Notes under the pieces: generated by a model | Told to the model about the DNA's origin: nothing | The model's input: the letters and a program-made list of their open reading frames with translations, nothing else | Databases searched by the model: none | Translations under genes and position numbers: made by a program | NCBI GenBank assembly: GCA_008933995.1 | Contig: WARS01000016.1 | Location: 8,325,848-8,389,847 of the forward strand | Reading direction: 5' to 3' | DNA: 64,000 bases | Source of the DNA: Datnioides undecimradiatus | Lineage: Eukaryota; Chordata; Actinopteri; Lobotiformes; Datnioididae | Shown: piece by piece, positions 29,464-42,884 of the stretch | Numbering within the stretch: the first letter of the stretch is position 1 | Layout: each line of letters starts with the position of its first letter

Positions 29464-29476
29464 GTTGCTAGACGAC
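29464..29476 (+). promoter_or_regulatory. iqce: RFX X-box in the iqce promoter
   Basis: GTTGCT-A-GACGAC fits the X-box consensus RYYNYY-N(1-3)-RRNRAC at every constrained position. It lies 308 bp before the iqce ATG. RFX transcription factors drive many ciliary genes through this motif, and iqce is a ciliary gene, so the match is biologically coherent. Confidence 0.55.
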
Positions 29477-29783
29477 AATCATCTGCCACACTGATGTGAA
29501 AACAGTAACCTCTGCACGCGAAGAAAACAACATTTTATGGGATTTCAGGAAGCTATGGTCCAGGGTCTCTGTCACCTTCGTGTTACGCGGACAACCTGCA
29601 GTGTTGTGGACGTAAACTCGAGTTGTAGCAGAGCTAACGTCTCGTTTGTTGCCCCATGTTTTTACTACTAGCTAGAGGGGCAACCTAAAGTGCGCTTTTC
29701 TTTTCCGGACGTGGATAAAATGAGAGGATTACACACGGATAAAGTCAAGTTTTCCAACTTAACGTAACGTTTGCTTGCCAGCC

Positions 29784-32700
29784 ATGTTTAGTTCAACTGC
29801 TAAGATGTCTGTGGAGGCGAGTGATGTTCAGACAGATGAGGACTGCGAGGAGCTGGTGAGTCTTTAGCTTTGGTTGGGTCTAAAATACAGCTGACTTTGG
29901 GTACTGTACTGATCCTGTCGCCCAAACAACAGCTCATGACAGTAGTTACCAACACGTGTGGCCCCTCAGAGTTAAACAACGTAAAGGCAAAGTGAAGATT
30001 ACTTGTGTCACCTTAGTTTGGGTATTTGTAGAGACCCTTTTACCCAAATCCTGCTTTGTTTGTTTGCCGATTGTCTCATCTGAATGAGTTTTAGAGGTCT
30101 GTACATTATATTTCACAAGAAAAACATTAGAGGATACAAAAACCTAATGTAAATCCTACAGATTACAGATAATTTGTTTTATCTGTTTAATCATATTTAT
30201 AATAAATCCCCTCAGACTGGGGAATCACTGTTCGTGAGTGTTAGTTTGGCTGACACAAGTTAAACCCAGGTTTAACACTTTGAACCTGCTTTGTAAATAA
30301 GGTATTCATGTTTTTCTGTTCACCCTAGGATGGCTTCTCTTTCTCTGCAGACCTGTTGGAAAAGGTAAACAAATAAACTGCTTATGATCAGTTTCATGTA
30401 CCGCATTTCACATAGTTTATCTTTAACTTTATCTTTCACTGCTTTACCTTGCTGTCAGACTGTCCTTTCTGACTGGAAACTGAAGCTGTTTTATCCATCT
30501 CTTGTCCCTCCAGAGCCCAAAAGTTATTTTGTTTGTGTTGTGTTACTTTAGAATCCAAACTAACTCTTTAAAATCCAGAAGTCACTCAATAACGCAAACA
30601 AAGTAACTAATCGAGGCAGTCCTGGATGTGCATAGGTGGATACAAGGGCTTCAGTTTTTAATTCTAAATATAGTTTACATTGTAACTGATATAGTTGTTT
30701 TTTATGGTGGCTGTAAATCAGGTCCTACATTGACTATGAATAAGTATCTTATACAACACCAATTAAAAAAAGAAAACCCAAGCTATCACTTCAATGTCCT
30801 GCTTTAGGCACATGTTTTGCCTCGTGGACTACGTGGAGTAATCCTCCTTTCCTCTGCTTTAACAACTGCTGTTTCTACCCCAACAGAGAACATCGAGAAA
30901 GAGATCATCTGGCAAACCTCCTCCTTCTCCAAGTGAGATCTGTGCCGCAACCCTGGGTTCATTTTTGTAGATACTGCAACAAGTCAATCTCAAATTTCAT
31001 TATTGTTCACATTCACTATGTGTATGTGCAGGGTCTCCATACCTCTCCAGTATGAATGTGAACACAAGGAGAGCAGCAGTGGCGGCTTGGAGACTACCGA
31101 GGGCCTCCCTAGGGGACGCCAGGGGCGACACGCTTGGGGAGAGCGGCTCAGCTCGCCTCACGTCCCTCAGCAACGGCCATGGTAGGCACTGTGAAAACAC
31201 AGCTGAAGCCCCCGCAGACAGTGTCTCTGATTGGTAGGCGTGGTGGGAGGCCTGGCAGCAGACGCGCAGATGGAAAGAGAGGTGGATAAAGCGAGAAGTG
31301 AGAGACTCACACTTGGTAGTTGTCCTGCTCGCTACTGATTTCTTTGAAAAACTGATGATGACGTTCCAGTAATATCTCGTTTGGCTTCAGCTCTGAGAAA
31401 AAGTCACGTGTACACCTGATGGAGCTGTTCTACCCTGGGACAGAACAGCTCCATCGCAACCTGAAAAACATTGAGTGGAACATGTTCTTGCTGTACAAAG
31501 TTAATCTCTGCCATGTTTGAAGACACTGAGTTGTGAGTTTTTTTTATATAGAAATGTATTCAGTCTTCAAAGTCCTGCAGTTAATCGTCCCTTCATGAAG
31601 GTGAAAATGTTGAAACCGTTTTACAGACTTTTACAGAGGTGCTGATCCAGCTTTGTGGTCACTGTGGAGGTGTAGACTGTAGTGCTGTTGAGCTGCACTG
31701 CGTTACACAGAGTGGTAATGTAAAGGGTTGGACAGAGGCAGCACAGCGTGTTAATCAGTTTTTTCTTTCTTTGAACGCTGCCTGATGTTTTCAAAGAAAG
31801 AAAACAGCTCCCTGCTGTTTTTAAGAGAAAGGGAAAAAGCTTTGTTGAGATTTTCAGACACTCTCTGGCTTCATTACTTTATTATGACTGTTGTTTAGCG
31901 CTTCATGTTTACTTGTTATCTGAGCCGTTTCTATGCAGAGAAAGTGGATCGGTGGCGCTCGCTCTCAAAGGGTGTTAAATGCATGAGTCAGACGGATTAT
32001 TGATTCGCGGCTGGGAAAATATCTCCAACCTCTCTGTGTCTCTCTGCGTCTTTCTCAGATGCATCCCAGACGCTGAGGTCAGAGTGCGATGTCACACCAG
32101 AGCTTCTCAAACAGACCCTGAGCATGAGGAAACACAAACATCTCCACGCAGGATCCAATGGTGAGAGAACGTGTAGGTGTGTCAGAATGAGGGACAAGGT
32201 GAGGGGGAAGATGAAGGTCGGATTTTGTGCTGAACACTTCGCGAGAGTGACATGATACCAACACCAGCAGGTGTTTTATAACTGAAGGTGTGGGTGACTA
32301 TATATTGTCATTGTGTATCATGTTTGCATTTTTCCCTACATATTGCAGGCTTCACCTTCAGCACAGGCGACTGCAGAGACAAGGAGGACATGTATGATGA
32401 GATTATTCGCCTTAAGAAGGTAATAACATGGATGTTGTGTATGCAGCATGTTCATGGATTAATGTTAAATGTTGTGTGCCAGGGTGGTGTTGTCATTTGC
32501 AGCATCGTCAGAGGTTTTTCTTCTGCAGGAGCGTTCAGCGCCAAAGCATCAGTGTAACATGACGGTCTGCTGGAATGGCCTTGAGCTGTTCCAGTGTGCT
32601 GTTCTGTAGCAGACTTTTAGTCGCCTAGATAAGGGAAAACAGGGTTTAGACGTTATTCTTTTACCTGCGTGGATTTAAAACTTTTAGATTTTGCACGTCC

Positions 32701-35700
32701 GCTCTCCATATGCACCGTTAATATGTTGGAGTTTTTCCTCATTTGTCTTTTCCTTTGCTGATGTGTGACTAATCACCGGTGCTGTTCTCTGCAGAGTCTC
32801 CAGGCACAGAAGTCTGACAACCATCAAATGAAAGCCAAACTGCGCCGCCTGGAGGAAGATAACGCTAAAAGAGAGAAACAGATAGAAGAACTGTTGGATC
32901 CCACTAAAGTATGGTCCTTGATATGTTTCATGTGACTGTCACTGAAAGTCGTAACAGGCAGATTTTTTGAAAAAGTGTTTTTTTTCTGTAGGGACCTGAA
33001 TATACTCGTAGTTTGGCGGATAAGAAAAAAGACGGGAGCGTGGTGAGTACTTTCAGTGTGTTGATGAACAACCCAGAGGTTATTTTTAGGTTTGATCTAA
33101 CATGTATCCCATTTTTTAAGGTTCTCAATGGGCTGAAACAGAGAATCCTGAAGCTGGAGCAGCAGTGTAGAGAGAAAGAAAATGCTCTGAGGTGAAACAC
33201 TCGCCCATCTTTGCACACATCCATTTGGTTTATGTGTAAAGCTGAATTATGTTCAGGTTATTTGCTTTTTCTTTTCCAGTAAACTGCAAAGTGAGCTGCG
33301 GACCACTAACCTGGAGGAGCTGAAGATCACAGTGGAAACCTACCACGAAGAGGTAACGTCTTTGCCTCCATATATGAAATGTTTCCACTTGCTCTATTAA
33401 AAATTCTTTTGGCATGTTACTGTGCACTCATTTCCAAGGCAAAACACCTGAAACAGTCACAGAAGGCTTGAGAGAAAGGAGCTGACGCTAATAATAGTGT
33501 GTAGATAAAAGAAGAGTATCTTGCCTGTTCTGTCACAGACAATGTTATCACCATGTTATCTTTGGTTGCAGAGTGTGAGCTCAGCTGTTGGGGAAAAAAA
33601 GGAAATCTCACCTGACTTTCTGTTTGTGTGTCTTGTCTTTCAGATCCAGAGGCTGAGGATGCTTCTGGAGGCTGCAGAGAAAAGGTGTGCATCAATTTCA
33701 GCTTCCAGATTTATTTGTACTTAAAGACAAATCCCGTCTTTGAAAGGTGTAGCAACATACAGTGATCCAGAACAAACCCACGTTCAGGTTCATCCTAATG
33801 GCAAAATAAGGATCATCAGATGTGTTCAGTGCAGTAGCACAGTTCAGCTTCTAGGCTAGATAAAAACTATTACTACTAACAGAACAAAAACTTCTTTCTC
33901 ATGCAGCAGTTAATGTTTACAGCCCAAGTAGAAACTTGAGAAGAGCGGAGTTAAGAGACGTCTATGACGGGATTAATCTGATTATCTGCGTATGAATGCA
34001 GATGCATTTAAAAAAAAAAAAAGCCAATGAAGCTGATGGGTTCCAGGATTGAATTTTGACCAATCAGGCCTTGGCAATATGTTGATGTCGTGATTCGCCA
34101 ACATTTAGGATGGGAGAGGGGGATTAAAGGAGTCTAGTGGAAGGGTTTGTGGGAAAGCTTTGTGATGGATGCTAAAATACACTGTCATTCCTGCATGTAT
34201 TATTGTCTCTTTATCTCTGATGAAATCGCTTCCTCTCACTTTCTGTCAACAGTAGTCGAGCAGAGAGTAAATGTACCCAGAGGCAGCAGAAAGCTTTAAG
34301 CTCCACAGTTCACCATCTGTCTGAGAACCTGAAGCAGCTCCAACAGGAGAACGCGGCACTCAGAGAGCAGCTCGACACTGACAGTCCTGCAGGAGGAATC
34401 AAAGGTGTTTTATCACACAGCGTAACAACACAAACGCTCCTATACTCTCTCCATTTATTTATTTTTTTTTTATCAATTCCTGGTTTAACTTTTGCTGTAT
34501 GTCCTCTAAATATGATCTTGCCATAAAATAGTCCCACAATGACCAAAGAACTACTTGCAATAATTAAGAAGATACAGCTTCTTTGGTATCAACTCTTCTT
34601 TGTTGGCAAATTTCTATTGTCTCTCAGTTTTTAACATCCCGCTCTAGACAATACAATAGTGACTTTTGATCATATGTTTGTTCATTCTTTTCCTTTTTTT
34701 GGTTTTGTCACCACATATAAACTGAAATGTTCCCTCTTATGGTAGGATTGGACATGTGTTGTGTACAGACCAGTGTCAGACCAAATTAAAACAAGATAAA
34801 AAGAGGTTAAACAAATAAATGTGTGTATGTAATAGATTAATGAAACATCATTAATGAAAAACACATGATGAAGTGTTGCATGCAGATAGCTGGTTTGATA
34901 AGACAGAATTTGTGTGTGTCTCCTAGGTTACAGAGAGTGGAGTAAACAGAGACTGTTGCGACGGCTGTTGGAGGTGGAGAAGGTGAGAGAAAACTGTAAC
35001 TAGCTGTCCGTGTAAACACACGCAGTCATCTGTGTTGGATACACAGGCAGTAAGCCTCATCACAGACCGACTCTTCTGTCCTCCAATCAGAGGCTGGAGG
35101 ACAGCAGAAGACACGCCCAGTCAGCAAAGAGCAGCAGTCAATTGGATCAGGAGGTCCAGGCCACGCCCACGGAGATTATGGGGTTTTCCATGGCAACAGA
35201 GGCAGTGGTCTCTGTGGGAACGATCACTGAGGAATGGGAGGACGTTTCTGATCTGAGAGAGCGTCTCAGCCAACTGGAGAAGGAGAGGGCGGAGCTTCAA
35301 GAGACACGGTCAAGTAAAGAGTAAGTGAGCAGTAACCTGAGACAACTCAGCTCACTCCAGCTCCTTGCACATGATATACAGTGTTGCTCAAGCAGTAATA
35401 AAGGTTGATAATGTGAAATCATAACACATAGTGGATAGAGAAAACAATTTTAGGTGGATCTGCACATTGATATGACATCGGAGGCAGTTGTTATGGGTAG
35501 AAAGTTAATGATTTTGTTATTGTTGGTGTGTTTTGTTTATGTGTGTTTTCAGTGATGAACTGAGACAGTTGAGGACAGAAAGAGAAGAACTGGCGAAAGA
35601 GACAGAACGATGGAAAGCTGAACAAACAAAAGAACGGGACAAAGAGAGACAGCAGCACAAGTATGTTTGTTTTTGCCAAATCAAAAGGCATGAATCCACA

Positions 35701-38700
35701 TATTCTTTGACTGTTGCTAACTGTTGTATTTCCATCCGCAACGCTAATTTTGTGTTTGAATGTATTCATTCCGATTACGTAGATCAGAGATGCTGCCTCT
35801 GTCATACAGATACTTTGTAGTTACATCAAAAATGTCCCAGTGAACACAGTTGGCATCATCATAAAGATCCACCAGAGAATTGCCTGCATACAAATAACTT
35901 CTAAATATATAAAAGGTGGGAAAGAGACAGAGATGACTGAAGGAGAGGTGGCAGTGTGGGTTATGGTCAAATCAATATAATAAAGAAATCATAAAGTTGG
36001 TGACAGAAGTGTTTTCCTCTGACAAACTTACCTTTCTCTGCCTACACTGCTGCTTAGAGAGACTCACTTTTTACATTTAAACCATTTAGCTAACTAACAA
36101 TGCTGCAGGCTGATAGCACAAAAAGAGACATAAATGCTGAAATGCTACCACTAACTAATGCTAATGCTTATTTTGCTTATTTGTAATCTTAATGGGTTGG
36201 CTGGTGTGCTACATTAAGTAAATATACATGTTTATATGTGTGTGCCAGCATGTTGCAGCTACCTGAAATCAAATCTGACTGTAAATCAATAAATAAAATG
36301 TGAACAATGCCTCATGTAACTAACTGCTGACTGTTAGAGGGCACCCTCTGTTTGACTTATGTATTTGTGTTTCTCAGACAGGAGCTGGACCAGTTGTGGG
36401 CAAAGATCCAAACTCTGGAAGACAGAAGTAAACCTGCACCAGCTGAGCTTGGCTCTCTCTCTGCGACATCGCCAGAGGACAATAAGGACACTGAGGCCGG
36501 AGCGGGTCGGGATGAAGAAGGAAAAAAAAGGGACAACGGAGGTAAAGAAGAGAAGGAGGGGGAAGTAGGTGAAGAGCTTGGCGCAGAGAGTAAAGAAAGG
36601 GAGAAAGCAGCGTTGGTCATCCAGACAAACTGGAGGGAGCACAGAAACAGGGTATGCAACGCACAACAGCTATGAAAAGAAGCTAATGAAGTGTGCAAGA
36701 AATACTATACAAGACATGTCCGGACCCTCAAGTGTTCTCTTTCCCACTTTGTTCCCCTAAATTTTAAGGACGTTGTGATGTTACAGTCAGCATTAAGAGG
36801 CCACCACTTCAGAGAGTCACAGCTCAAGGACCTGCTGAAAGACACACAGAACACGGTGACGCCCTCACACACACACACACACACACATACTCTCTAAACC
36901 CTGTCACACATCAGTGCCGCTATACTCAAGCGTGGTAATCCATTGGTACCACTCCTGGGTATCACAGGCACTTTTTAAAAAAATCTTTTGGCAAAATTAT
37001 AGATTAATCCTAAACATTTAGAAAATACCTACAGTTTCGTGCACATTATGAAGTTTTATTAAGGTAAAATCAAGGCTTTTCTGATCCCTGATGGGAACTA
37101 CAACCACTACAACTACCCAACAGATAATAATCACATTACATTCACGTTTATCAGCTGCTACACTAAAGCTTTGATGCATCAAAGTTCGTTGTCGTCTCAG
37201 TACTACAATGTGTGACTTATATAAAGAGAGTATGCAGACATATATTAATGAGCAGTCATTTCTTAATCACAGGCTGTAGAGAAGCAGTTCTACCTTCTGA
37301 TTTGAATTCTGAAGCTGTGATGAACCCTCGTTGTGCTCTTTAGCTAGCTGTCTCCTCTGTTGCTCCCGTTCCCTGATTTCTTTCTTTCCTTTCCGTTTCC
37401 TCGTCTCACCTTCTCAGGCCGTAGAAGCAACAAATCGCAGTGATGTTGCGTCTTCCAGAGATGGAGAGCCGAATGTAGTTGCCTTGACGATGATACAGTC
37501 TGCGTTCAGGGGACACCTGGCTCGCTGTAATCTTGCAATAGAGAGGTGGCTCATTTTTACACAGAGTGACGTTTATAAAATCATATCCAGTAAAACATAC
37601 AGTGCATCCTGATGCGTTATCTGTGCGTGTGTCTGTGTGTGTTGCTGCATCAGCTCGGGGTTTTCTGTGCCTTCTCTAATGGGAAACAATTTGCCCACGC
37701 TGGTCCCAAGAAGAGCACGCTCCACACACACTCCGAGCAGAACAGGTGAGGTTCACATACATTTTTGGGATCAGTTCTTTATTGTATATGCAAACACCAG
37801 AACAAACAGTAAAACAACAACAAAAAAAATAAGTGTCAGACTAAACATGTTCTACATCACCCACAAAAAGTCCCTGTCGTGTACTGTAGAGCATGAATTA
37901 AAGCGTATGGGATTAAGGTTTGCTAACTGTTCATACAATTGCTTAAGAGTCAGTCAGGCTTGATCTTGGCATGTATGCACCAAGATGGCTGCGCCCTGCT
38001 CCCAACCTCAGAATCGCCCGTCATATCTTCCCCGATGCCTTTCATGAGTAGTGATGGATCTGGCTGACATACTGATCTAATTCCTGGCTCCTCTGCACCA
38101 GACTGATGTGACAGCCTGTTATCAAAGACAGATGATGACACTGAGCAGCGCCGCGGTGCCAGTTATGTTGCTACCTCACATGACCCCCCCCAAATATGTA
38201 AAGTTGCTACTGTTCAAAAGCACCACCCGAAGGTCCTGTCTAACCTTAATGACCCCGTTCGACTCCACCGCCTTTCCCCATCGCTTTCTTCGCCATCTCC
38301 CTGACTTTCTAAGAGGCTGACAGCTGATGGGTGCATAGAACAAAGCAGCAGTGTCAGCGTTTTTGTTTTGTTTTTTCTCCCCCCTTTATGCCTCTAAGTC
38401 TGCCCCTGCAGTCGATGTGCAGTGGGCTTCTGTGCCAGTTTAGGCTTGAATCCCAGATGTTATTTCTTTATTCTTTTTGCAAGAAGACATATTGTTTTTG
38501 TTGAATTTGTTTGTTAAATTCAGCCATTGTCTATATATTTAGATGCATCTTGTTAAAAGTGCCGTACTTGCCTAATCCACGCATACATTTTTAAGGATGT
38601 GTCTAAATTGTGCAGTAAATGGCTGGGTGTTAAGTGTGTTGTTTTGTTGACAAGGTGCTGCATCCTTCCATAAAGAGAGTGAAAAGCAGGGTGAGGATGA

Positions 38701-39181
38701 AGACCCCTGGCTGGTCTCGAGCACTCACGGGCCCAGGATGACACCCACCACAGGTTAGAGCGAGATGACACATCCTGTTTGCGTTAAAAACACACATGAT
38801 CTTTGGGTCAGCCACAGTTTTGTATGCATGCATGCATATACAGTTGAAACTAATTAGATTTTTTAACATGCCATAAAATGTTTTCTGAAATGAGTCAGAT
38901 AAATCATAAATATTTATGGGGAAGCATGCAAATTAGAAGCTACTTAGGATTCAACCGATTGTACCTTCTTCCATGCATTCAAAGCTGTTTGGATCAAATG
39001 GAATGAATAAAATGATGCGAAGATGAATAACAGTAATACTCATATATCTGCTGCAGACCAAACAATGATTCACTGCAGAGATGAGTCTGGTGGAGCTGCT
39101 GCAGCTGATTCTGACGACTCTGATGACATCATCGTGTCCCCGTCACGTCCTGTGAGAAGCAGAGAAGTCTTAATCTTATAA
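29784..39181 (+). CDS. iqce: IQ domain-containing protein E (complete, 21 coding exons)
   Basis: Ciliary protein that with EFCAB7 anchors the EVC-EVC2 complex at the base of the primary cilium and supports Hedgehog signalling downstream of Smoothened. Exons: 29784-29855, 30329-30364, 30887-30932, 31032-31181, 32059-32160, 32349-32419, 32795-32908, 32992-33042, 33121-33191, 33280-33352, 33644-33684, 34253-34404, 34927-34982, 35091-35320, 35553-35660, 36378-36651, 36769-36855, 37418-37545, 37654-37745, 38655-38753, 39057-39181. Total 2178 nt, 725 residues (human 695). Residues about 145-470 are coiled coil, starting at the conserved DKEDMYDEIIRLKK and including VLNGLKQRILKLEQQC. Three IQ-like motifs lie near 533-549 (ALVIQTNWREHRNR), 550-570 (MLQSALRGHHFRE) and 598-617 (MIQSAFRGHLAR). 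The conserved acidic C-terminus is DSDDSDDIIVSPSRP. The second in-frame ATG, eight codons in, is an alternative start. Confidence 0.92.
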
Positions 39182-40130
39182 ACCTCCTTTGTGGAGTGTG
39201 TGTACGTGTATGTGTGAGAGAGATGCCCTTGTTCCTACTCAGAGCCTGAGACTTGCACAATCGTATGTACCAAATCATCATGGTTTGGGTCCCTAGTGAA
39301 CCTGCAAACGACAGCTGGGATATTCCAGTATTAGTCAGGGTAACATTGAACATACACAATCTTTGCTGTCTGCTGATTGTCGCCTATGTATGCGGATTTT
39401 GTTTTCTATAGTAATAACCAGAGGATTGTGCTCCTCACATTGATCATGGTCTTATTTAGGATACTGTCAAAACATTGATACATCCTTGTGTTGATGTCAA
39501 GTGGCGTATGAGAATACACTCACATGAATGTGAAACAGACATCCCCTTCAATAAGATATTATTCTTGTGATTTATCATTTTAGCCAAATGGCCCATTGTT
39601 ATCAGTCATGTTTTCTTAATGTTTTTGTTTGCCAAAGTGCCTACTGCATGCATACTCAGATTAATAATTCTGTCAATAATTGTATTCATTTCCCTTGACC
39701 TGACCGGCCCGAGTGAGACGCATCACTATAAGTTATTTTAAAAGACTTGAAATTATGAATATTTTGACGGACCTGATTTGTAACACATAAACGTCACTAC
39801 ACTAAATCTATCATGTATGTTTAATAAATAATGAATCTGAGGTATGATTGAGGGATGATTCTCAACTGATGCACTATTGAGTCAAACTGTGAATAAATTA
39901 TAGATCAATCTGCTGCAATACTAAACCCACAGTCAGTACAGTGGAGGACACACAGGAAGAATGTCTAACGCCAGTAATGTTTGTGCTTTGAAAGAGACAA
40001 ATGATAACCCACAGAGAGGTCAACAAAGAAATGGTTGAGTGCAGTTTTCAATAGGTGAAGTGTGTAACTTAATTTTGGAAATAAAACCAATAAAATGCTG
40101 TTTTTGTAATAAAACTTGTGTTGTTTCTGA
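39182..40130 (+). other. iqce: iqce 3' UTR
   Basis: Three clustered AATAAA signals at 40080-40085, 40089-40094 and 40108-40113, followed by a GT-rich stretch, make this the most likely polyadenylation point. Earlier AATAAA sites near 39823 and 39891 could give shorter forms. Confidence 0.55.
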
Positions 40131-40583
40131 TCTTCCTGAAAAACAATGCACCCGAAAATTTTGAGATACTTGACCTGAGTATTTCCATTATTCTTTTATA
40201 TGTTGTACTTACTTACACTAACATTTCAGAAGGATTTATTGCACTAGTGACTTCTCTAAACAACTTTTCAGATTAAGATTAAAATAATATGCATTACCTT
40301 GCACTCTATTTTTTGTTTTGTGATCTTTGTATACTGCTGTGTAACCATTCAGTTTAGTGTTATTACACAGATGTGCAGCCTCGCCGTCTGCCACCGTGAA
40401 GTCGGAACTAAACGCTGACTCGCTGCCGCCGGAACTTTGACAGTGTGACATCAAGCGGAAGTAAACAACACTGGCGCTAATTACGCGGGCTGCATCTCAC
40501 CAAGTTGTGTACGAGTTGACACCAACTGAAAGACGCACGTGTACAGTCGTGACGCATTTAATTTCATTTGTATTTAAGCAACA

Positions 40584-41460
40584 ATGTCCCCAGTTACGTT
40601 TTTGAGGGATTTGTGTCCGAGCGACTGCCTGACTGCTGCTGCTGCTGAAGACAGACTCAGACAGGAGGCAGAAACTGCTGGATGTCGTTTGGAAACCTGA
40701 AATAAAGTTACACAGGACAGATAGGCAAAGATGGTAAATATGAGACTTTTTATTTAAAATATATTTTAACTGTTTAATTTTGGTCGGTTGTAGTTTGCTT
40801 GTATATCTGTATTGTCTTTACCAAAATACCAGCATCTTGTTGCTGTAGCTCCCTGTCCTTGCAGAGCTCCCACAGCTACACGCCTATAAGAAGCAGGTGG
40901 TGTAGGAGGATCTCGCTGAGCAGCAGCTCTGTAACCAGCAGAGGAACTCCAGCCTTGACCAAAGGAGCCAGAGCCTCCTCAGATTAAAGAGGAACAGGAG
41001 AATCTCTGCACCAGTCAGCAGGGAGGGCAGCTTGTACTGACGTAGGACCCTGACAGCTTCATGTTGAGTGAACCAGAACCAAACACCTACCGCCAGCTCC
41101 TCTCTGACAACCGCCAAGGTCAGAGAGAAGGTGAGCATGGAGAGTCAGGATCCGACAGAAATTTCCTTCCAAAACTGCAGAATCAACATCGCAAAAGCAG
41201 CAACAAGTCAAAAATTCACTGTAATAATGATACAGGTAAAATGTCTTTAGAATGTGCCACATGTGGGAAAGCTTTTAGGTTTAACCAGTTTTACATCAAC
41301 CTGAGAGTTCACACGAATGAGAAACCATATTTTTAACAAGTCAGCCGCGAAATCTCCGACTGTGACAATCCACACAGGGTGAACGGCTCTGTACTTGCAA
41401 AACGTGTAAGGCCTTGCAGATGTACGAATGGCTCGAAGGTTCACATGATATCCTGCTCCG
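40584..41460 (+). pseudogene. Decayed fish C2H2 zinc-finger gene
   Basis: Two exons of a teleost zinc-finger transcription factor survive with disabling changes. Exon 1 (from ATG 40584) shows LRDF/VSERL, TAAA and later KLLDVVWKPEIKLHRT, but in different frames, and the acidic EIF...EYEEE segment is deleted. The original donor after 40719 reads AT instead of GT. Exon 2 (from about 40865) encodes ELPQLHAYKKQVV, then a TAG at 40903-40905, then AEQQLCNQQRNSSLDQ, a frameshift, EPEPPQIKEEQENLCTSQQ and another TAG at 41043-41045. One finger remains, CATCGKAFRFNQ, whose first zinc-binding His is Asn, and the frame ends just after EKPYF. Further finger debris (VTIHTG, CKTCKAL) runs to about 41460. This is known family architecture, clearly non-functional as a full protein. 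Confidence 0.8.
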
Positions 41461-42509
41461 TCTTCATAAGATGATGACTTTTCTTGCGCTTGTTTGTTTG
41501 ATGGTAGCTTAGACATCTGTTCCAGAGTCCTTCCCACTGGCTCCCTTTTCCTTTTATCGAAGCATTTTGCACTGAAGAAGGGAAATGTGCAATTAGTGAC
41601 CAGTCTATGTAACGGACAGTCAACTGTAAATGCTATGCCTGATATAATATGACATTAAATTTGTCTAAGTACAACCTGTGTTTTGTAATTAGTTTAGTAT
41701 AATAGTGTGTATGATATAATTTAGGTCTAATAAAGCTTATGTTCTAATAATTGCACATGGTTCAGTTAATAAGCAGTGAACTCTGCATTTAAATCATTTA
41801 AAGTGTCAAAACTGTTTTATTTACGAAAGACAAAAATGTATGTTGCTTGTTCAAAACGGCTTCTGAATACAGTGGAAAGTGAACTGAAAGCGTTGGTTTG
41901 ATTTTAACAATTTTGAACGATTAATTGCTGAATTAGAACAAAGATCAACAAGTTTAGAATATGTAGTCATCAACAAATCAGTAATCCAAAATGAAATAAT
42001 GATCCATGATGTTGAAATACAAGATTATATGTATTAAGAGACCTTTCTGGGTGTGATAACTGTTTGAAAGTGTGCATAAATGTTGTAAATATATTGGTTA
42101 TTTCTCTCTCACTGTTCCATAGATTTTATACTGCATGAGAACATTTTCAGAAGAGAGAGAGAGAGATCAGACTATTATGAACCTACTCATTATTTATTAA
42201 CTAAGACACTTAATTTTATGAATTAGTAGTGCACAGGTGGTGCACAAAACAAATTACTTTCTAAATGTATCCAGCAAAACAGCCGGGATGAATAAATATG
42301 TAGCTATGCTTGTAAAAAGCTTCAGCCCACTTTGGTCTGTATTTTTGGTTGCCTTTTTAATTGAATGCCTCATTGATATTTATTTATGCACATTCATATT
42401 AGAAAAATGTTAACAAGGGCTGAATATATTTACTTTTTTTCTGTTTGATGTTTCACATTTAGCAAAGCAGATCATGCACAGGAGAGTAATCTTGATGAAA
42501 ACACAGAAG

Positions 42510-42640
42510 TCACAAAAGTGAGGAGCTGCACCAAAGCAGCAGTGGTTGGGGAAGTTTTACTGAAATCCTATACTTGAAAAGTCACCTGAGGACAACAGGA
42601 GAAACCATTGAGCTGAGACTGAACAGCTACATTTGTAATT
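42510..42640 (+). pseudogene. C2H2 zinc-finger fragment
   Basis: Translates to KSEELHQSSSGWGSFTEI followed by LYLKSHLRTTGET, a finger that has lost its cysteines and one His but keeps the F...L..HLR.TGE frame. It aligns with the minus-strand piece near 43600-43735, so it is an inverted relative. Confidence 0.6.
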
Positions 42641-42884
42641 AAACGTAAAATGTTTTTCTTAAATATCACGTTAATATAATATCACATGTTAATATAGTAG
42701 TATAGTGAATATGGATGTAAAACTCTAGTACTAAGTGATGTTCGTAAAGTAAATGTAGTGGACAAAAAAATGCAGTATTTGCCTGTGAAGTATGTAAGAC
42801 TTCATCCTCCTGTTCCATGCTGTTGAATAAGCAGTCATAAATAGTTGTACATATTTAATTAGAGATACAGCTGCTGCAACAGCA

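Noticed and set aside
35184-35196. CCATGGCAAC in iqce exon 14 as an X-box
   Set aside because: Only the right half matches; the left half lacks the required purine, and the site is coding.
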